The notes beneath the pieces are model-generated. The model ran no database searches. It was not told the DNA's origin and was given only the letters and a program-made list of their open reading frames with translations. From Chitinophaga dinghuensis (GTDB lineage Bacteria > Bacteroidota > Bacteroidia > Chitinophagales > Chitinophagaceae): a DNA stretch of 64,000 nt. Both the position numbers and the translations under genes were made by a program. The stretch covers positions 124,001 through 188,000 of the forward strand of contig NZ_QLMA01000001.1 in assembly GCF_003259435.1 (NCBI RefSeq), written 5' to 3'. Each line of letters begins with the position of its first letter. Positions within the stretch are counted from its first letter, which is position 1. Of this stretch, positions 54,079 through 62,931 are shown in pieces.

Positions 54079-55497
54079 ATGCCGCAAGATCAGCATTACA
54101 GTTTTTTCCAAAGTGTGGAAAGAAGCTTCGACAAAGCAGCTGCATTTACCAAATGGGACAAAGGTATCCTGGAACAAATCAAAGCGTGTAACGCCGTTTA
54201 CCAGATCAAATTCCCGGTAAGAATCGGTGAAACAGTGCAAGTGATTGAAGCCTACCGCGTTCAGCACTCGCATCACAAGCTGCCTTGTAAAGGCGGTATC
54301 CGTTTCAGTGAAGAAGTAAACCAGGACGAAGTAATGGCGCTGGCATCCCTGATGACCTACAAATGCGCAATTGTAAACGTTCCTTTTGGTGGTGCAAAAG
54401 GCGGTATCAAAATTAATCCCCGCAATTACACTCCATTTCAGCTGGAAGCAATCACCCGCCGCTACACTGCCGAACTGGTAAAGAAAAACTTTATCGGCCC
54501 AGGTACAGATGTTCCGGCCCCGGATTATGGAACCGGTGAAAGAGAAATGAGCTGGATTCTCGATACTTATATGAGTCTCCGCCCCGGTGAAATTGATGGC
54601 TACGGCTGCGTTACCGGTAAGCCAGTATCACAGGGTGGCGTAAGAGGACGTACCGAAGCAACCGGATTAGGCGTTTTCTACGGCCTGCGCGAACTGTGTA
54701 ATATCAAGGAAGATATGGACAAGCTCGGACTGAGCACTGGTATCGAAGGCAAAAGAGTAGTAGTGCAAGGTATGGGTAACGTAGGCTATCATGCCGCCAA
54801 ATACTTCCACGAAGCCGGCGCCAAAGTAATCTGCCTGATAGAATGGGATGGCGCTATCTTCAACGAAAACGGTCTTAACCCAGACGAAGTACTCCAACAC
54901 AAAAAAGCGACCGGCTCCATCAACAACTTCCCAGGCGCTACTAACCTCAACAAAAATACAGATGGCCTCGAATTAGAATGTGAAATCCTCATCCCCGCCG
55001 CACTTGAAAATGTAATCGACAAACATAACGCTCCTAATGTTAAAGCTAAGATCATCGGCGAAGCTGCCAACGGTCCTTTAACGCCGGAAGCAGACGAAAT
55101 CCTCAATAAAAAAGGAGTAATCGTTGTGCCAGATATGTTCCTCAATGCAGGCGGTGTAACCGTTTCCTATTTCGAATGGCTCAAAAACCTCAGCCACGTT
55201 CGTTACGGACGTCTGGGCAAACGCTTCGATGAAAATATGAACTTCCATATTCTCCAAACCATCGAAGACCTCACCGGTAAAAAAGTATCCGAGAAAGAAA
55301 GAAAATTCATCGCACATGGCGCGGATGAAGTAGATCTGGTTTATTCCGGCCTGGAAGAAACGATGCATGCTGCCCTCCATGAAGTACGCGATGTAATGAT
55401 CAGCAATCCGCAAATCCATGATATGCGTACTGCTGCTTATGTTTGTGCCATCAATAAAGTAGGCGCCGCATACGAACAACTCGGTATCTTCCCATGA
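54079..55497 (+). CDS. Glutamate dehydrogenase
   Basis: 472 residues, Glu/Leu/Phe/Val dehydrogenase family. KLPCKGGIRFSEEVNQDEVM with the substrate lysine, CAIVNVPFGGAKGGIKINP with the catalytic Lys, GPGTDVPAPDYGTGEREMSW, GYGCVTGKPVSQGGVRGRTE, the Rossmann motif VVVQGMGNVGYHAAK and GEAANGPLTPEAD. It reversibly links glutamate with 2-oxoglutarate and ammonia. Cofactor preference is not certain, though an acidic residue at the end of the strand after the glycine motif (LIEWDG) would favour NAD. A terminator follows at 55519. The glutamate dehydrogenase symbol is left empty because gdhA/gdhB cannot be told apart here. Confidence 0.95.
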   Translation: MPQDQHYSFFQSVERSFDKAAAFTKWDKGILEQIKACNAVYQIKFPVRIGETVQVIEAYRVQHSHHKLPCKGGIRFSEEVNQDEVMALASLMTYKCAIVNVPFGGAKGGIKINPRNYTPFQLEAITRRYTAELVKKNFIGPGTDVPAPDYGTGEREMSWILDTYMSLRPGEIDGYGCVTGKPVSQGGVRGRTEATGLGVFYGLRELCNIKEDMDKLGLSTGIEGKRVVVQGMGNVGYHAAKYFHEAGAKVICLIEWDGAIFNENGLNPDEVLQHKKATGSINNFPGATNLNKNTDGLELECEILIPAALENVIDKHNAPNVKAKIIGEAANGPLTPEADEILNKKGVIVVPDMFLNAGGVTVSYFEWLKNLSHVRYGRLGKRFDENMNFHILQTIEDLTGKKVSEKERKFIAHGADEVDLVYSGLEETMHAALHEVRDVMISNPQIHDMRTAAYVCAINKVGAAYEQLGIFP

Positions 55498-55518
55498 TAT
55501 ATACGAAAGCAGTTATAT

Positions 55519-55556
55519 GAAAGAAGGTCCTGCCAACTGGCAGGACTTTCTTTTTT
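55519..55556 (+). terminator. Glutamate dehydrogenase terminator
   Basis: GTCCTGCC/GGCAGGAC stem with an outer GAAA/TTTC pair and an A-rich bulge, then TTTCTTTTTT. It lies 22 bases after the stop codon. Confidence 0.8.
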
Positions 55557-55594
55557 ACCAACTTTTCTATCTTCGCGACATAAATACAACACGA

Positions 55595-56041
55595 TTGATC
55601 CAGATTCAATTTCCGGAACCAGACTTTAAAGTGATGAAAGAAGGGGATAAAACCCTGATTTTCGACCGGTTTAGAAAGAAATATGTAGTACTGACGCCAG
55701 AGGAATGGGTGAGACAAAACTTCTTGCAATACCTGGTGCAGGTGAAGCAATATCCTGCCTCTCTCATTGCCGTAGAGAAAGAAATTTATCTGGGGGAGAT
55801 GAAGAAAAGGTTTGATATAGTAGTGTATAGCCGTGATGCAAAACCTTGGATGTTGATAGAATGTAAGGAGATGAATGTTCCCCTGGGGCCTCAGACCCTC
55901 GAACAGGCGGTGCGTTATAAAATGGTCATTCCAGCTGATTACCTGGTAATCACTAATGGCAGTCATACTTATTGTTGTACTTACCGTGCAGAAACGGCAG
56001 GATGGCATTTCCTGGAGGAGCTTCCTGGGTATGGAAGCTAG
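55595..56041 (+). CDS. HSDR_N_2-type PD-(D/E)xK nuclease-fold protein
   Basis: 148 residues from a TTG at 55595 (IQIQFPEPDFKV), preferred over the ATG at 55517 because the latter lies inside the upstream gene's terminator, and because family members usually begin at this IQ-FP-P position. EEWVRQNFLQYLVQVKQYPA, EKEIYLGEMKKRFDIVVY and WMLIECKEMN show the PD-(D/E)xK-like layout (Asp then Glu-x-Lys), as in the N-terminal domain of type I restriction R subunits (PF13588). No restriction partners are nearby. It is a widespread stand-alone Bacteroidota protein of unknown role; DNA binding or cleavage is possible. Confidence 0.85.
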   Translation: MIQIQFPEPDFKVMKEGDKTLIFDRFRKKYVVLTPEEWVRQNFLQYLVQVKQYPASLIAVEKEIYLGEMKKRFDIVVYSRDAKPWMLIECKEMNVPLGPQTLEQAVRYKMVIPADYLVITNGSHTYCCTYRAETAGWHFLEELPGYGS

Positions 56042-56093
56042 CAGTTTAACAAGCCGTTAATAGCATCCTCCACCGAAATTGGGAAAAATGCTT

Positions 56094-56101
56094 TATATTT
56101 G
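56094..56101 (+). promoter_or_regulatory. AMP nucleosidase promoter -7 box
   Basis: TATATTTG, exact TAnnTTTG, 14 bases before the ATG at 56116. Confidence 0.5.
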
Positions 56102-56115
56102 CTTGTCAAAAGGCT

Positions 56116-56886
56116 ATGAAGACAAAAGAAGAAATTGTAGCTAATTGGCTGCCCCGCTACACTGGTGAAAAGTTAGAAAACTTCGGAACACACATCCTCC
56201 TCACCAATTTCAGTAATTACCTTACTATGTTTGCCGAATGGAACAACGTGGAAGTTGTTGGCATTGGTAAACCCATGCAATGCGCTACCGCAGGTAACAT
56301 TACCATTATCAACTTTGGTATGGGTAGTCCTGGCGCCGCTACTATCATGGATTTGCTCACTGCTATCAATCCTAAAGCGGTATTGTTCTTAGGAAAATGT
56401 GGTGGACTGAAAAAGAAAAATCAATTGGGTGATCTGATCCTGCCGATTGCGGCTATTCGAGGAGAAGGTACTTCCACAGACTACTTCCCGCCAGAAGTTC
56501 CTGCATTACCGGCATTTGCCCTGCAGAAAGCTATTTCCACCACCATTCGTGATGCTGGACATGATTACTGGACAGGTACCTGCTATACCACTAACCGTCG
56601 TATCTGGGAACATGATTCAGAATTCAAGCAATACCTGGAGAAAATCCGCGCTATGGCTGTAGATATGGAAACTGCCACTATCTTCTCCGTAGGCTTCTTC
56701 AACAAAATCCCTACAGGCGCACTGTTGCTGGTGTCCGATCAGCCAATGGTTCCGGAAGGTGTGAAAACAGAAGAAAGCGATAAGAAAGTAACCGGTAAGT
56801 TTGTGGAAAGACACCTGAAAATCGGTATCGAATCGCTGCAGAAATTAATCGATAGTCACCAGACTGTGAAGCACCTGCGCTTCTAA
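56116..56886 (+). CDS. amn: AMP nucleosidase, short Bacteroidota type
   Basis: 256 residues, nucleoside phosphorylase fold. WLPRYTGEKLENFGTHILLT at the start, ATAGNITIINFGMGSPGAAT, VLFLGKCGGLKKKNQLGD, RGEGTSTDYFPPEVPALPAF, then MAVDMETATIFSVGFF (active-site MEMET-type segment) and LLVSDQPMVPEGVKTEESDK. It hydrolyses AMP to adenine and ribose-5-phosphate. Much shorter than the E. coli enzyme, as usual in this phylum. It precedes the peptide ABC ATPase gene by about 20 bases. Confidence 0.9.
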   Translation: MKTKEEIVANWLPRYTGEKLENFGTHILLTNFSNYLTMFAEWNNVEVVGIGKPMQCATAGNITIINFGMGSPGAATIMDLLTAINPKAVLFLGKCGGLKKKNQLGDLILPIAAIRGEGTSTDYFPPEVPALPAFALQKAISTTIRDAGHDYWTGTCYTTNRRIWEHDSEFKQYLEKIRAMAVDMETATIFSVGFFNKIPTGALLLVSDQPMVPEGVKTEESDKKVTGKFVERHLKIGIESLQKLIDSHQTVKHLRF

Positions 56887-56907
56887 GATTTGTTGTATCT
56901 TCCCGCT

Positions 56908-58641
56908 ATGCAATCCACGCGGGCAGAGATTAAAGACCTGAAAGTTACATTCAGGTCTAACCAAAAAGAAATAACAGCCGTAAAGAGTATCTCCTTTACC
57001 ATCGGGAAAGGAGAGCTGATCGGCGTAGTAGGAGAATCCGGTTCCGGAAAATCCGTTACAGCACTCTCCCTCATGCAACTGGTACAGGAGCCCGGCAGGA
57101 TTGAAAGCGGACAGATATTATATTATACTGATTCCGAGCCAGTCAATCTTCTCCGGCTTTCTCCTGATGCCGTGCGTGCTTACCGCGGGAACGAAGTGGC
57201 CATGATTTTCCAGGAGCCGATGACTTCCCTGAACCCGCTGCTAACCTGCGGATTCCAGGTTTCAGAAGCTATTCGTCTCCATAAAAATATCTCCCAACAG
57301 GAAGCTGCGGCCAAAACAGTTGCCCTGTTCAGGAAAGTAAAGCTTCCCGATCCGGAAGCGATGTTACATCGATACCCTCACGAATTATCCGGTGGCCAGA
57401 AACAACGTGTCATGATCGCAATGGCCATTTCCTGCGAACCTAAACTGCTCATCGCAGATGAGCCTACTACCGCCCTGGATGTTACCGTACAAAAAGCTAT
57501 CCTGGAGTTGCTGAAAGAATTGCAACAACAGATGGATATGAGTGTGCTGTTTATTACCCATGATCTGGGTGTGGTAGCTGAGATTGCCTCCCGGGTAATG
57601 GTCATGTACAAAGGCGAAATTGTAGAAGAAGGTCCTGTAGCACAGGTTTTCCATCATCCCGTACACGCCTATACGAAAGGGCTACTGGCTTGCCGGCCAC
57701 CGTTAGATAAACGATTGGTAAGGCTCCCTGTTATCCGGGATTTTATGGAAAACAGCGACGGCACAACAACAGCTTCTGTGAAATCCTTTGTAGATACTTT
57801 GGTGATGAGTCCTGCCCAGCAGGAAGCACGCCGTCAGCAGCTGGCGGCTGAAGCACCTTTGCTGGAAGTAAAAGGACTTTGTACCTGGTTCCCTGTCAAA
57901 CGTTCCATAACAGGGAAAGTATTGGAATGGCGGAAAGCCGTTGATGAAGTAAGCTTTGACTTGCGGAAAGGAGAAACATTGGGATTGGTAGGCGAGTCTG
58001 GTTGTGGAAAAACTACGCTTGGCAGGAGTTTATTAAGGTTGATAGAACCAACTGGAGGAAGTATTGTTTATAAAGGACAGGACTTGAGAAGTTTGTCGGC
58101 CCCGGCCATGCGTGCCATGCGAAAAGACATACAGCTTATCTTCCAGGATCCTTACTCTTCGCTGAACCCCAGAATTCCCGTTGGGAAGGCGCTGCTGGAG
58201 CCAATGGAAGTGCATGGCTTGTATGGCAATGCGCAGGGCAGGATGCAGAAGGCGATGGAGTTGTTGGAAAAGGTAAACCTGCTGCCAGAGCATTTTAACA
58301 GGTATCCGCATGAGTTCTCCGGTGGGCAACGGCAGCGGATTGTTATTGCGAGAGCATTGGCAATGAATCCATCTTTTATTATTTGTGATGAGTCGGTGGC
58401 TGCGCTGGATGTAAGCATACAGGCGCAGGTATTGAATCTGCTGATCAGTTTACGGGAAGAATTCGGCTTCAGCTGTATTTTTATTTCTCATGATTTGTCG
58501 GTGGTAAGGTTTATCAGTGATCGTATGTTGGTCATGCAGAAGGGTCGGATTGTAGAAAGTGGGGATGCCGATGCGATTTATCATCATCCGCAGCATGTAT
58601 ATACTCAACAGCTTATTGCTGCCATACCTAAAGGTATTTAA
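56908..58641 (+). CDS. Fused oligopeptide ABC ATPase (DppD-DppF type)
   Basis: 577 residues from ATG at 56908; a TTG at 56890 would add six. Two complete ABC domains in one chain: Walker A GESGSGKS and GESGCGKTT, Q-loops FQEPMTSLNPL and FQDPYSSLNPR, signatures LSGGQKQR and FSGGQRQR, Walker B LLIADEPTTALD and FIICDESVAALD. GPVAQVFHHPVHAYTKGLLA marks the peptide/nickel (Opp/Dpp) subfamily. It should energise an oligopeptide importer, but no permease or binding protein lies near. CDES in the second Walker B (with Ser rather than Pro) is a common variant. Confidence 0.95.
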   Translation: MQSTRAEIKDLKVTFRSNQKEITAVKSISFTIGKGELIGVVGESGSGKSVTALSLMQLVQEPGRIESGQILYYTDSEPVNLLRLSPDAVRAYRGNEVAMIFQEPMTSLNPLLTCGFQVSEAIRLHKNISQQEAAAKTVALFRKVKLPDPEAMLHRYPHELSGGQKQRVMIAMAISCEPKLLIADEPTTALDVTVQKAILELLKELQQQMDMSVLFITHDLGVVAEIASRVMVMYKGEIVEEGPVAQVFHHPVHAYTKGLLACRPPLDKRLVRLPVIRDFMENSDGTTTASVKSFVDTLVMSPAQQEARRQQLAAEAPLLEVKGLCTWFPVKRSITGKVLEWRKAVDEVSFDLRKGETLGLVGESGCGKTTLGRSLLRLIEPTGGSIVYKGQDLRSLSAPAMRAMRKDIQLIFQDPYSSLNPRIPVGKALLEPMEVHGLYGNAQGRMQKAMELLEKVNLLPEHFNRYPHEFSGGQRQRIVIARALAMNPSFIICDESVAALDVSIQAQVLNLLISLREEFGFSCIFISHDLSVVRFISDRMLVMQKGRIVESGDADAIYHHPQHVYTQQLIAAIPKGI

Positions 58642-58702
58642 TGTATAATTTATTGATTCATAGCAAACAATACCATTTTTTGACGATGTGGATAAAATTT
58701 GG

Positions 58703-58710
58703 TACTTTCG
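58703..58710 (+). promoter_or_regulatory. queA promoter
   Basis: TACTTTCG (one base off TAnnTTTG), preceded at 20 bases by TTG in TTTTTTGACG. Start near 58716, giving a leader of about 25 bases. Confidence 0.5.
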
Positions 58711-58740
58711 CGCACTTTAAAAATCTATTCATACCGTAAT

Positions 58741-59790
58741 ATGAAACTATCACAGTTTAAATTCGACCTGCCTTTAAATCTCATTGCACAGCATCCTTCC
58801 AAAACAAGAGATGAATCACGTTTGATGGTGGTACATCGTGCAACCGGAAAAATTGAGCACAAAGTATTCAAAGACATCCTGGGTTATTTCAACGACAAGG
58901 ATGTAATGATTGTGAACAATACGAAGGTATTCCCTGCAAGGTTGTATGGTCGCAAGGAGAAGACAGGTGCGAAAATCGAAGTATTTCTGCTGCGTGAGCT
59001 GAACAAGCAAAATCGTCTGTGGGATGTTATTGTGGATCCGGCGCGTAAAATCCGTGTTGGTAATAAACTTTATTTTGGTGATGATGAGTCACTGGTAGCT
59101 GAAGTAATTGATAACACTACTTCCAGAGGCCGTACCATCCGCTTCCTCTTCGAAGGCAACGACGATGAGTTCAAGCAGGTATTGGATACCCTGGGAGAAA
59201 CGCCGTTACCAAAGTATATCAAGCGTAAGCCAGAAGAAGAAGATAAAGAGCGTTATCAGACAGTTTATGCGAAGTATGAAGGCGCTGTTGCGGCTCCTAC
59301 TGCGGGTCTGCACTTCAGCCGTGAGCTGATCAAACGCCTGGAAATCAAAGGTGTTAAATTTGCAGAAGTAACCCTCCACACTGGTCTGGGTACTTTCCGT
59401 CCTATTGAAGTGGAAGATCTGAGCAAACACAAAATGGATGCTGAGTATTTCCACATCGATGAGCATGCAGTGAAAATTGTAAACAAGGCTAAAGAAGAAA
59501 ACCGCAAAATCTGTGCTATCGGTACTACTTCCGTACGTGCAGTGGAATCTTCTGTAACTGCTCAAAATCATCTGAAAGCGGCTGAAGGCTGGACTAACAC
59601 CTTCATCCATCCTCCTTATGATTTCGCAATTCCGAATGCCCTGGTAACCAACTTCCACCTGCCTAAAACCAGTCTGTTGATCATGACTTGTGCATTTGCC
59701 GGTTATGACCTCGTGATGGAAGCTTATCAGCAAGCTATCAAAGAGAAATATCGTTTCTTCAGTTATGGTGATGCCATGCTGATTCTCTAA
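58741..59790 (+). CDS. queA: tRNA preQ1(34) S-adenosylmethionine ribosyltransferase-isomerase
   Basis: 349 residues from ATG at 58741 ([20 protein letters not shown]); a longer reading begins upstream of the promoter. [71 protein letters not shown], and [11 protein letters not shown] are QueA hallmarks. It transfers the ribosyl group of SAM to preQ1 at tRNA position 34, a step of queuosine synthesis. Monocistronic with its own promoter and terminator. Confidence 0.97.
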   Translation: MKLSQFKFDLPLNLIAQHPSKTRDESRLMVVHRATGKIEHKVFKDILGYFNDKDVMIVNNTKVFPARLYGRKEKTGAKIEVFLLRELNKQNRLWDVIVDPARKIRVGNKLYFGDDESLVAEVIDNTTSRGRTIRFLFEGNDDEFKQVLDTLGETPLPKYIKRKPEEEDKERYQTVYAKYEGAVAAPTAGLHFSRELIKRLEIKGVKFAEVTLHTGLGTFRPIEVEDLSKHKMDAEYFHIDEHAVKIVNKAKEENRKICAIGTTSVRAVESSVTAQNHLKAAEGWTNTFIHPPYDFAIPNALVTNFHLPKTSLLIMTCAFAGYDLVMEAYQQAIKEKYRFFSYGDAMLIL

Positions 59791-59806
59791 TGATAATCAT
59801 CTTTTC

Positions 59807-59845
59807 AAATTCCCACCCGCCTCCAGCCGGTGGGAATTTTTTTTG
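59807..59845 (+). terminator. queA terminator
   Basis: AAATTCCCACC and GGTGGGAATTT form an 11-bp stem with an 11-base loop, then TTTTTTG. Confidence 0.9.
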
Positions 59846-59873
59846 TTAATATCTTACTGTACTTTTCAATTTC

Positions 59874-60551
59874 ATGGAACAGCGAAAAAAAGTAGCCATC
59901 ATTGTTGCCGGAGGTTCCGGTTCCCGCATGCAGAGCGCCATTCCCAAACAATTCCTGGAACTGGCGGGCAAACCTGTATTATACCATACAATAGCTGCTT
60001 TTGCTGACGCGTTCCCTGATATGAAGATCGTCCTGGTATTGCCGGAGGCGCATTTTGCAACCGCGGAGCAAGTGTTGTCGCATTTTGCGGTACGGCCGGA
60101 TATCACCCTGGTAAAAGGGGGCGAAACCCGTTTCCATTCCGTGCGGAATGGCTTGCAGCTCGCAGGAAACCAGGCGGTGGTATTTGTACATGATGGCGTA
60201 AGGCCATTAGTATCTACTGCGTTGATTCGTCGCTGTTATGAAGCGGCATTAACGCATGGTAGCGCTATTCCGGTGACAGATATGAAAGACAGTATCCGGG
60301 AAATCACTATTGCCGGCAATCGTGCGGTAGACAGAGACAAGTATAAGATTATTCAGACCCCTCAAACCTTTCTCTCAGAAATCATTTTACCTGCCTTTGA
60401 TCTGCCATATGATCCGCTTTTCACCGATGAAGCTACCGTAGCAGAGCATATGGGACATTTCGTTCACCTGGTGGAAGGGGACGAGGCGAATATTAAAATT
60501 ACCCGTCCGCTGGACCTGGTGATAGCAGCGGCTTTACTGGCAGAACGATAA
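59874..60551 (+). CDS. ispD: 2-C-methyl-D-erythritol 4-phosphate cytidylyltransferase
   Basis: 225 residues, normal IspD size. IIVAGGSGSRMQSAIPKQFL (the CTP-binding glycine-rich loop with Arg and Lys), HDGVRPLVSTALIRRCYEAA, DKYKIIQTPQTF and FTDEATVAEHMG. It makes CDP-methylerythritol in the MEP isoprenoid pathway. The stop abuts the stop of the convergent lipoprotein gene. Confidence 0.96.
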   Translation: MEQRKKVAIIVAGGSGSRMQSAIPKQFLELAGKPVLYHTIAAFADAFPDMKIVLVLPEAHFATAEQVLSHFAVRPDITLVKGGETRFHSVRNGLQLAGNQAVVFVHDGVRPLVSTALIRRCYEAALTHGSAIPVTDMKDSIREITIAGNRAVDRDKYKIIQTPQTFLSEIILPAFDLPYDPLFTDEATVAEHMGHFVHLVEGDEANIKITRPLDLVIAAALLAER

Positions 60552-60890
60552 TTATTTTGCCGGTTTTACACCATCTTCAATTGCTTTTTGCACATCTTTT
60601 CCATAAATAGATAGTACATAACGACGACCTGTCAGTTTGCTGCAATCGGTAGATTGTAGTAGGGAATCTGCTGTAGATCCTTCAACGGAAGTAGGATAGG
60701 CAGGATTTATACCTTTTTCTGTCAGCCATTTATCTACGAGGGCGGGCGTTGTATTGGCCGCTTTTCCCCAGGGATCATTACAGGCGGTCTCGTAATGAAT
60801 CACTTGTTGGAAAGAAGGGCCTGGAGGTGGATCGGTAATACAGGAGGAGAGAAATAAAATAGCTGTCAGCCAGTAGCAGGTACGTTTCAT
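60552..60890 (-). CDS. Small hypothetical lipoprotein
   Basis: 112 residues. Lipobox AILFLSSCITDPPPG with Cys17, followed by a Pro-rich spacer. The mature part (YETACNDPWGKAANTTPALV, TEKGINPAYPTSVEGST, SLLQSTDCSKLTGRRYVLSI) has two cysteines in positions that could pair as a disulfide. It ends within one base of ispD on the opposite strand. No known family. Confidence 0.75.
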   Translation of the reverse strand: MKRTCYWLTAILFLSSCITDPPPGPSFQQVIHYETACNDPWGKAANTTPALVDKWLTEKGINPAYPTSVEGSTADSLLQSTDCSKLTGRRYVLSIYGKDVQKAIEDGVKPAK

Positions 60891-60940
60891 GGGAAATCTT
60901 TTGTGTATCTGAAACGGACTGACAGCGGAAATAGTTACAA

Positions 60941-61927
60941 TTATTTAGTCGCCTGTTCTTCAGCCAGGGTCTTATGGATTTTGTGGAGGATTTGGTGTGC
61001 AACATCTACTGCCATGAGGCCATCTACTGCAGTTACGGCAACTGGCTTATTGTGCAGGATGCTGTCGCGGAACATTTCCAGTTCCATGCGGATCGCGTTA
61101 GTTTGTTTTACTTCCGGGTTATCGATGGCGATTGTTTTCTTACCGCTGTTGGTTTCGATATCCAGGGTGAATTTACCTTCATCAGCAGGTGATTTCAGTT
61201 TGATGATTTCGGATTTCTTGTCCAGGAAATCAATACCGATGTAGGCATCTTTCTGAAAGAGGCGCATTTTGCGCATTTTCTTGAGGGAGATGCGGCTGGA
61301 GGTGAGGTTGGCTACGCAACCGTTATGGAATTCGATACGTACGTTGGCAATATCGGGGGTATCGCTCATTACAGCCACGCCGCTGGCGGAGATACGGCTG
61401 ATAGAGGATTTCACGATACTGAGTACGATATCGATATCATGAATCATGAGATCGAGGATTACGCTGACATCTGTACCGCGCGGGTTGAATTCAGCGAGGC
61501 GATGTACCTCAATAAACATGGGATTGAGGTCATAACCTTTGAGGCTCAGGAATGCAGGGTTGAATCTTTCCACATGACCTACCTGGAATTTGATATTTGC
61601 TTCTTCCACCAGTTTTACCAGGGTTTTAGCTTCATCGATGGTGTTGGTCATCGGCTTTTCCACAAAAATGTGTTTGCCGTTGCGGATGGCCATTTCACAG
61701 AGGTTGAAATGGAGGGTGGTAGGAGCGACAATATCGATGGCATCTACAGCGAGAATCAGTTCTTCTGCTGATTTGAAGCGTGGAATATTGTATAAATCCG
61801 CGATACTGGCAGCGTTAGCGTCGCTGGGATCGAAGAAGCCTACTACTTCCACGTCTTTCATGGTTACTAACTGAGAAAGGTGGATTTTCCCTAGATGTCC
61901 TACCCCGAAGATTCCTATTTTGAGCAT
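60941..61927 (-). CDS. Gfo/Idh/MocA-family oxidoreductase
   Basis: 328 residues from ATG at 61927 (MLKIGIFGVGHLGKIHLSQL); a longer reading adds 15 non-typical residues. Rossmann N-domain (GIFGVGHLGKIH, VVGFFDPSD), HIFVEKPMTNTIDEAKTLVK with the EKP motif, GHVERFNPAF, VSVILDLMIHDIDIVLSIVK (DxxxHD substrate site), and the C-terminal alpha/beta domain. It oxidises or reduces a sugar or sugar-nucleotide with NAD(P); the substrate is not determined. It lies 48 bases after radC on the same strand. Confidence 0.9.
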   Translation of the reverse strand: MLKIGIFGVGHLGKIHLSQLVTMKDVEVVGFFDPSDANAASIADLYNIPRFKSAEELILAVDAIDIVAPTTLHFNLCEMAIRNGKHIFVEKPMTNTIDEAKTLVKLVEEANIKFQVGHVERFNPAFLSLKGYDLNPMFIEVHRLAEFNPRGTDVSVILDLMIHDIDIVLSIVKSSISRISASGVAVMSDTPDIANVRIEFHNGCVANLTSSRISLKKMRKMRLFQKDAYIGIDFLDKKSEIIKLKSPADEGKFTLDIETNSGKKTIAIDNPEVKQTNAIRMELEMFRDSILHNKPVAVTAVDGLMAVDVAHQILHKIHKTLAEEQATK

Positions 61928-61974
61928 ATTGGATTTGAATAAATAAATGCGAAAGTAAACACATTTATGCATTT

Positions 61975-62682
61975 TTAAATCACGCCTTCTTCCACCAGAC
62001 TTAAATATCCTGTTTCAGCTACAATGATGTGATCCAGCACTTCGATATCGAATAGTGCGGCTGCACTTTTGATTTTTTTTGTAACGGAGATATCCGCCTG
62101 GCTGGGCCGCAGGCTGCCACTTGGATGGTTGTGACAGAGTATTATTTTGGTGGCATGCAGTTCGAGGGCTTCCCGGAAGATAATCCTGGGATCGGCTACT
62201 GTGCTGGACATGCCGCCACTACTGATGCATTTACACTGTAATACTTTGTTGGCGTGATTGAGAAACATGACGTAGAATGTTTCGTAGTGCTGGTCTGCGA
62301 GGAGGGGCTTAAAGAAAAGTGCGGCGTCGGAGCTGGTCTGAATAACGCTTTTCTGTAGTACCCTGGAGGCCTGGCGCCGGCGGGACAGTTCCAGCGCGGC
62401 TACTATGGTTACGGCTTTGGCGATGCCCATGCCTCTCAGTTTGCGCAGATCACTCACATTGAGCCTGCCTAGTTCTGACAGGTTGTCTTTGGCTAGCCGG
62501 AGTATTTCCCGGGCCAGATCTACGGCAGATTTCTGCTGATGGCCAGTATGCAGGAGAATGGCTAATAACTCTGCATCACTGAGGGCTGTAGCGCCTTTTT
62601 CGATGAGTTTTTCACGGGGTTTATCCCCATCGGACCATTTACTAATGGCCACATAACTGGTTGGGTTAACATTCACAAACAT
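61975..62682 (-). CDS. radC: RadC-family JAB-domain protein
   Basis: 235 residues. N-terminal helix-hairpin-helix (LRKLRGMGIAKAVTIVAALE) and C-terminal JAB/MPN domain with the metal motif HNHPSG (His184, His186) and Asp197 in LRPSQADISVT. The family was first linked to DNA repair; its real role is unclear. A near-consensus -7 box (TATCTTTA, minus strand) lies about 20 bases upstream. Full-length and with all metal ligands intact. Confidence 0.95.
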   Translation of the reverse strand: MFVNVNPTSYVAISKWSDGDKPREKLIEKGATALSDAELLAILLHTGHQQKSAVDLAREILRLAKDNLSELGRLNVSDLRKLRGMGIAKAVTIVAALELSRRRQASRVLQKSVIQTSSDAALFFKPLLADQHYETFYVMFLNHANKVLQCKCISSGGMSSTVADPRIIFREALELHATKIILCHNHPSGSLRPSQADISVTKKIKSAAALFDIEVLDHIIVAETGYLSLVEEGVI

Positions 62683-62904
62683 ACCTCTCGGCTTTACTTA
62701 AAGATACGATCTCATCCCTGAACGATTATCATCTCACGAAACATATTTCTTTATTTACTACATTAGAATAGTTTTTCTGATAGTATAAAAAAGCATTTCT
62801 ATTTGAAGCTATTATCTATCTGTTTATGAAGTTAATGTGAATAGAATATTTCGCTAATATTAATTTTATGCGAAAAAATTGCTGCTGGAACTCCCAAAAA
62901 ATCA

Positions 62905-62912
62905 TAGTTTTG
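62905..62912 (+). promoter_or_regulatory. prs promoter
   Basis: TAGTTTTG, exact TAnnTTTG, 19 bases before the ATG at 62932, with TTG at 62879-62881 about 23 bases upstream. Confidence 0.6.
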
Positions 62913-62931
62913 CAACCTCTTTTCCACTAGT

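Noticed and set aside
55517..55594. Upstream extension of the HSDR_N_2 protein
   Set aside because: The extension falls in the terminator of the preceding gene and is not seen in the typical family start.
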